DNA from: Acidobacteriota bacterium
GTDB taxonomy: Bacteria > Actinomycetota > Actinomycetes > Actinomycetales > Micrococcaceae
Assembly (NCBI GenBank): GCA_019352125.1
Contig: JABBNV010000083.1
Span: 2,687-10,181 of the forward strand
Length of the DNA stretch: 7,495 bases
Reading direction: 5' to 3'
This document shows, piece by piece, positions 5,431-7,495 of the stretch (positions are counted from its first letter, which is position 1; each line of letters begins with the position of its first letter). The position numbers and the translations under genes were made by a program. The notes beneath the pieces were generated by a model, which saw nothing but the letters and a program-made list of their open reading frames with translations, made no database searches and had not been told where the DNA came from.

Positions 5431-6267
5431 GTGAGCTTAGACGACTATGAACTTGCGTCCATGTTGGTTCGAAACGCCGGGCAGCTTGCGCTGAGAATGC
5501 GCTCTGACGGCCTAACTGCAACCCAAAAAACCTCCGTGTCCGATGTGGTTACCGCGGCGGACAAGGCGGCGGAGCAATACGTGTTGGAGCAGCTCTCTGA
5601 GCTCCGGCCGGATGACGGCGTGCTGGGCGAGGAAGGCACCTCCCGTGCGGGTACCAGTGGCCGTACGTGGGTGATTGACCCCGTGGACGGGACGTATAAC
5701 TTCTTCTCTGGCTCAACCTATTGGTGCTCGGCGCTGGCCCTGCGGGCTGATAGCGATGCTGGCTCTACAGGGGGTGCCGTTGTTGACGGTACTGCCAGCG
5801 TCAGTGACCTGGACGCGGTGCCGGATCCGGACGTCATCCTGGGCGCTATCTATCAGCCGCAGGAGGACAAGCTGTGGCTGGGTGGCAAGGGCCGCCCAGC
5901 CACGCTAAACGGCCAAACGTTGGCGCCGCCGTCGAACGCGGAACCTGACCAGCTCAGCGCGGGGAGTTACCTGCATCCCGGCTGGCTGGCCGAGCCACGG
6001 GCGGCGGATCCCTGGCGTGCAGCGGCATTACTGTCAGCGACCATCCGCATGTGGGGCTCCGGTTCCTGCGATCTGGGCCGTGTGGCGGAAGGTCAATTGG
6101 GCTTCTGGTTCCAACACAGCTGCCCGCAATGGGACTGGCTGCCCGGCAAAGCCATTGTGTTGGCCGCCGGCGGAGATACTGCCGTAGTGAATGTCAATGG
6201 ACTGGACTGGTTCATAGCTGGCGGTGCCACCGCGGTGGCCCGGGTCAGCGCAGCACTCACCTCCTGA
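5431..6267 (+). CDS. Inositol-monophosphatase family phosphatase
   Basis: A 278-residue, Mg2+-dependent, Li+-sensitive-type phosphomonoesterase fold, cytoplasmic. In actinobacteria the family includes inositol-1-phosphatases, histidinol-phosphatases (HisN) and PAP phosphatases (CysQ); the substrate here is unresolved. The metal site is intact: SDVVTAAD (Asp38, Asp44), GEEG with Glu67, WVIDPVDGT with Asp83 and Asp86, and the late WD pair Trp234-Asp235 followed by GKAIVLAAGG. GSGSCDLGRVAEG (209-221) matches the usual substrate-side motif. An unusual insert of about 28 residues (107-134; acidic, Gly/Ser/Val-rich) separates the strand after YWCSALALR from LGAIYQPQEDKLWLGGKG, where the family normally has a short hairpin. 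GTG 5431 is the start since it gives the family N-terminus and follows TAGGGT by 6 nt. The downstream hairpin at 6315-6351 probably ends the transcript. Confidence 0.93.
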   Translation: MSLDDYELASMLVRNAGQLALRMRSDGLTATQKTSVSDVVTAADKAAEQYVLEQLSELRPDDGVLGEEGTSRAGTSGRTWVIDPVDGTYNFFSGSTYWCSALALRADSDAGSTGGAVVDGTASVSDLDAVPDPDVILGAIYQPQEDKLWLGGKGRPATLNGQTLAPPSNAEPDQLSAGSYLHPGWLAEPRAADPWRAAALLSATIRMWGSGSCDLGRVAEGQLGFWFQHSCPQWDWLPGKAIVLAAGGDTAVVNVNGLDWFIAGGATAVARVSAALTS

Positions 6268-6314
6268 CCCTTCCTCCCCAACACTTCTCCAAAGCGCATG
6301 TCCAGTTTTCTGGC

Positions 6315-6351
6315 GCTCCGGTGGACATAGTGGTGTTATGTCCACCGGAGC
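6315..6351. terminator. Perfect 15-bp-stem hairpin between the phosphatase and pcrA
   Basis: The arms at 6315-6329 (GCTCCGGTGGACATA) and 6337-6351 (TATGTCCACCGGAGC) pair perfectly around a 7-nt loop, GTGGTGT. It begins 48 nt after the phosphatase stop and ends 69 nt before the helicase start. It is most simply the phosphatase transcription terminator, though the sequence that follows (TGCACTCC) has no T-tract. It could also be a protein-binding or mRNA-stability element. An extra copy of ATGTCCA lies just upstream at 6298-6304. Confidence 0.7.
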
Positions 6352-6405
6352 TGCACTCCGATGGGCATGCGCACGGGAGGGAAGGTGGGTGTCAGCGGTG
6401 GCTAT

Positions 6406-6411
6406 TAGACT
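6406..6411 (+). promoter_or_regulatory. Possible -10 box TAGACT for pcrA
   Basis: TAGACT lies 9 nt before ATG 6421, predicting a 5' leader of only about 0-3 nt. The first three bases are also the in-frame TAG stop that bounds the helicase reading frame. No convincing -35 is seen, and no ribosome site lies between this box and the start. Confidence 0.35.
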
Positions 6412-6420
6412 GAATTGCCT

Positions 6421-7495
6421 ATGGACATGTTGTTTGACCCCCGCCCTGCTGCCCCCTCCGTGACGCTTCCCAGCCCGGAGGAGCTGCTGCATGGGCTGAA
6501 CCCGCAACAAGAAGCGGCCGTCAAGCATGCGGGCTCCCCGCTGTTGATTGTTGCTGGTGCAGGTTCGGGTAAGACCCGTGTGCTCAGCCATCGCATCGCG
6601 TACTTGCTGGCCACTGGCCGTGCGCATCCCGGGCAGATCCTGGCCATCACGTTCACCAACAAAGCGGCCGCAGAAATGCGGGAGAGAATTACTGTCTTGG
6701 TGGGGGAGCCGGCCAAGAACATGTGGATTTCCACGTTCCACTCCTCCTGTGTACGGATTCTGCGGCGGGAAGCAGCCACCGCCGGGCTCAGCTCCAATTT
6801 CTCGATCTACGATTCCGCGGACTCACTGCGCCTGATCACATTGGTGGCCAAGAATCTGGATCTGGACCCGAAGAAGTTCACGCCCAAATCAATTCAGCAC
6901 AAGATCTCAGCGCTCAAAAATGAGCTGATTGACGACGACGATTACGCCTCGAGCGCCAACCATTCGGATCCGTTCGAACAGGCCGTGGCAGAGGTTTACA
7001 AGGGCTACACGCAGCGGCTGCGGCAGGCGAACGCGATGGACTTTGATGACCTGATTGCCCAGGTGGTGTACATCTTTCGCGCGTTCCCGGGCGTCGCCGA
7101 CAGTTATCGCCGGCGGTTCCGCCACGTACTGGTGGACGAGTACCAGGATACGAACCACGCTCAGTACGCACTGGTGCGCGAAATAGTCGGCGTACCGGAT
7201 CTGGGCTCCGATAGCGCTGGCGGATCTACTATTGCCCCGGCAGAGCTCACTGTGGTGGGTGATTCGGACCAGTCCATCTACGCCTTCCGCGGTGCAGACA
7301 TTCGCAACATTGTGGAGTTCGAAAAGGACTACCCTTCGGCAGCCACCATCAAGTTGGAGCAGAATTACCGCTCCACGCAAACCATCCTTAGTGCGGCCAA
7401 CGCCGTGATCTCACGGAACCCAAACCGGCCGGAGAAGCGGCTGTGGACGGCAGAGGGCGACGGCGCCAAAATCATCGGCTACGTGGGGGAAAATG
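6421..7495 (+). CDS. pcrA: ATP-dependent DNA helicase PcrA/UvrD (superfamily 1), N-terminal 358 residues
   Basis: 3'-5' DNA helicase acting in nucleotide-excision repair, clearing of replication blocks and removal of recombinase filaments. The visible half carries helicase domain 1: Gln pair in LNPQQ (26-30), Walker A GAGSGKT (46-52), motif Ia ITFTNKAAAEM, motif Ib ISTFHSSC, motif II VDEYQDT with Asp239 and Glu240, motif III VVGDSDQSIYAFRGA with Gln284 and Arg290, and motif IV LEQNYRS (312-318). A Gly/Ser-rich loop before motif III (about 261-274) is longer than in Bacillus PcrA, as usual for actinobacteria. The full protein is normally near 750-850 residues, so more than half is missing past the right edge. 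ATG 6421 gives the MDMLFDP start; an in-frame stop at 6406 leaves only TTG 6415 or ATG 6427 as alternatives. No ribosome site is evident. Confidence 0.95.
   Translation, partial: MDMLFDPRPAAPSVTLPSPEELLHGLNPQQEAAVKHAGSPLLIVAGAGSGKTRVLSHRIAYLLATGRAHPGQILAITFTNKAAAEMRERITVLVGEPAKNMWISTFHSSCVRILRREAATAGLSSNFSIYDSADSLRLITLVAKNLDLDPKKFTPKSIQHKISALKNELIDDDDYASSANHSDPFEQAVAEVYKGYTQRLRQANAMDFDDLIAQVVYIFRAFPGVADSYRRRFRHVLVDEYQDTNHAQYALVREIVGVPDLGSDSAGGSTIAPAELTVVGDSDQSIYAFRGADIRNIVEFEKDYPSAATIKLEQNYRSTQTILSAANAVISRNPNRPEKRLWTAEGDGAKIIGYVGEN

Noticed and set aside
6034..6741. 235-residue minus-strand open frame across the phosphatase/pcrA gap
   Set aside because: It is antisense to two clear genes, crosses the 15-bp hairpin, and has no family-like sequence.

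Overview
This window looks like ordinary chromosome from a GC-rich Gram-positive actinobacterium, most likely of the Micrococcaceae (Arthrobacter-like). I infer this from the G/C-rich third codon positions, the GTG starts, starts that lack a Shine-Dalgarno (SD) site but sit just downstream of TAnnnT -10 boxes, the DUF6314 protein, and the N-terminus of the PcrA/UvrD helicase, which opens MDMLFDP as I remember it from Arthrobacter-type proteins. The species cannot be read from the sequence.

Layout, left to right. (1) Minus strand, 1-782: an amino-acid ABC-transporter binding lipoprotein, cut only at its extreme C-terminus by the window edge. (2) 783-1052: a divergent control region with repeated GTGAGAC words and a 14-bp near-palindrome. 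(3) Plus strand, 1053-2951: a complete ABC exporter half-transporter with membrane domain and ATPase fused. (4) Minus strand: tRNA-Arg(CCT) at 3506-3579, followed by a DUF6314 protein (2969-3427) with two small hairpins between them. The DUF6314 gene converges on the exporter gene with a 17-nt gap. (5) 3580-3893: a gene-poor stretch of about 300 nt with several inverted repeats. (6) Plus strand, 3894-4700: a six-helix DUF998 membrane protein. It overlaps tail to tail, by 80 bp, with (7) a minus-strand four-helix membrane protein of unknown function (4621-5325). (8) Plus strand, 5431-6267: an inositol-monophosphatase-family phosphatase. (9) A perfect 15-bp-stem hairpin (6315-6351), then (10) the first 358 codons of a PcrA/UvrD DNA helicase running off the right edge.

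The genes do not form one pathway. Each is a separate short transcription unit: an amino-acid uptake component, an exporter, a tRNA, two uncharacterised membrane proteins, a sugar-phosphate-type phosphatase and a DNA repair helicase. No phage, transposon, CRISPR or other mobile-element signature is visible, and I do not see a convincing new multi-gene system. The most interesting signals are non-coding or architectural: three genes with a -10-like hexamer exactly 6 nt before the start codon (probable leaderless mRNAs, two of them sharing almost the same start-site sequence), an 80-bp convergent overlap encoding two low-complexity tails, a nested palindrome against the 5' end of the tRNA gene, and the 15-bp hairpin ahead of pcrA.
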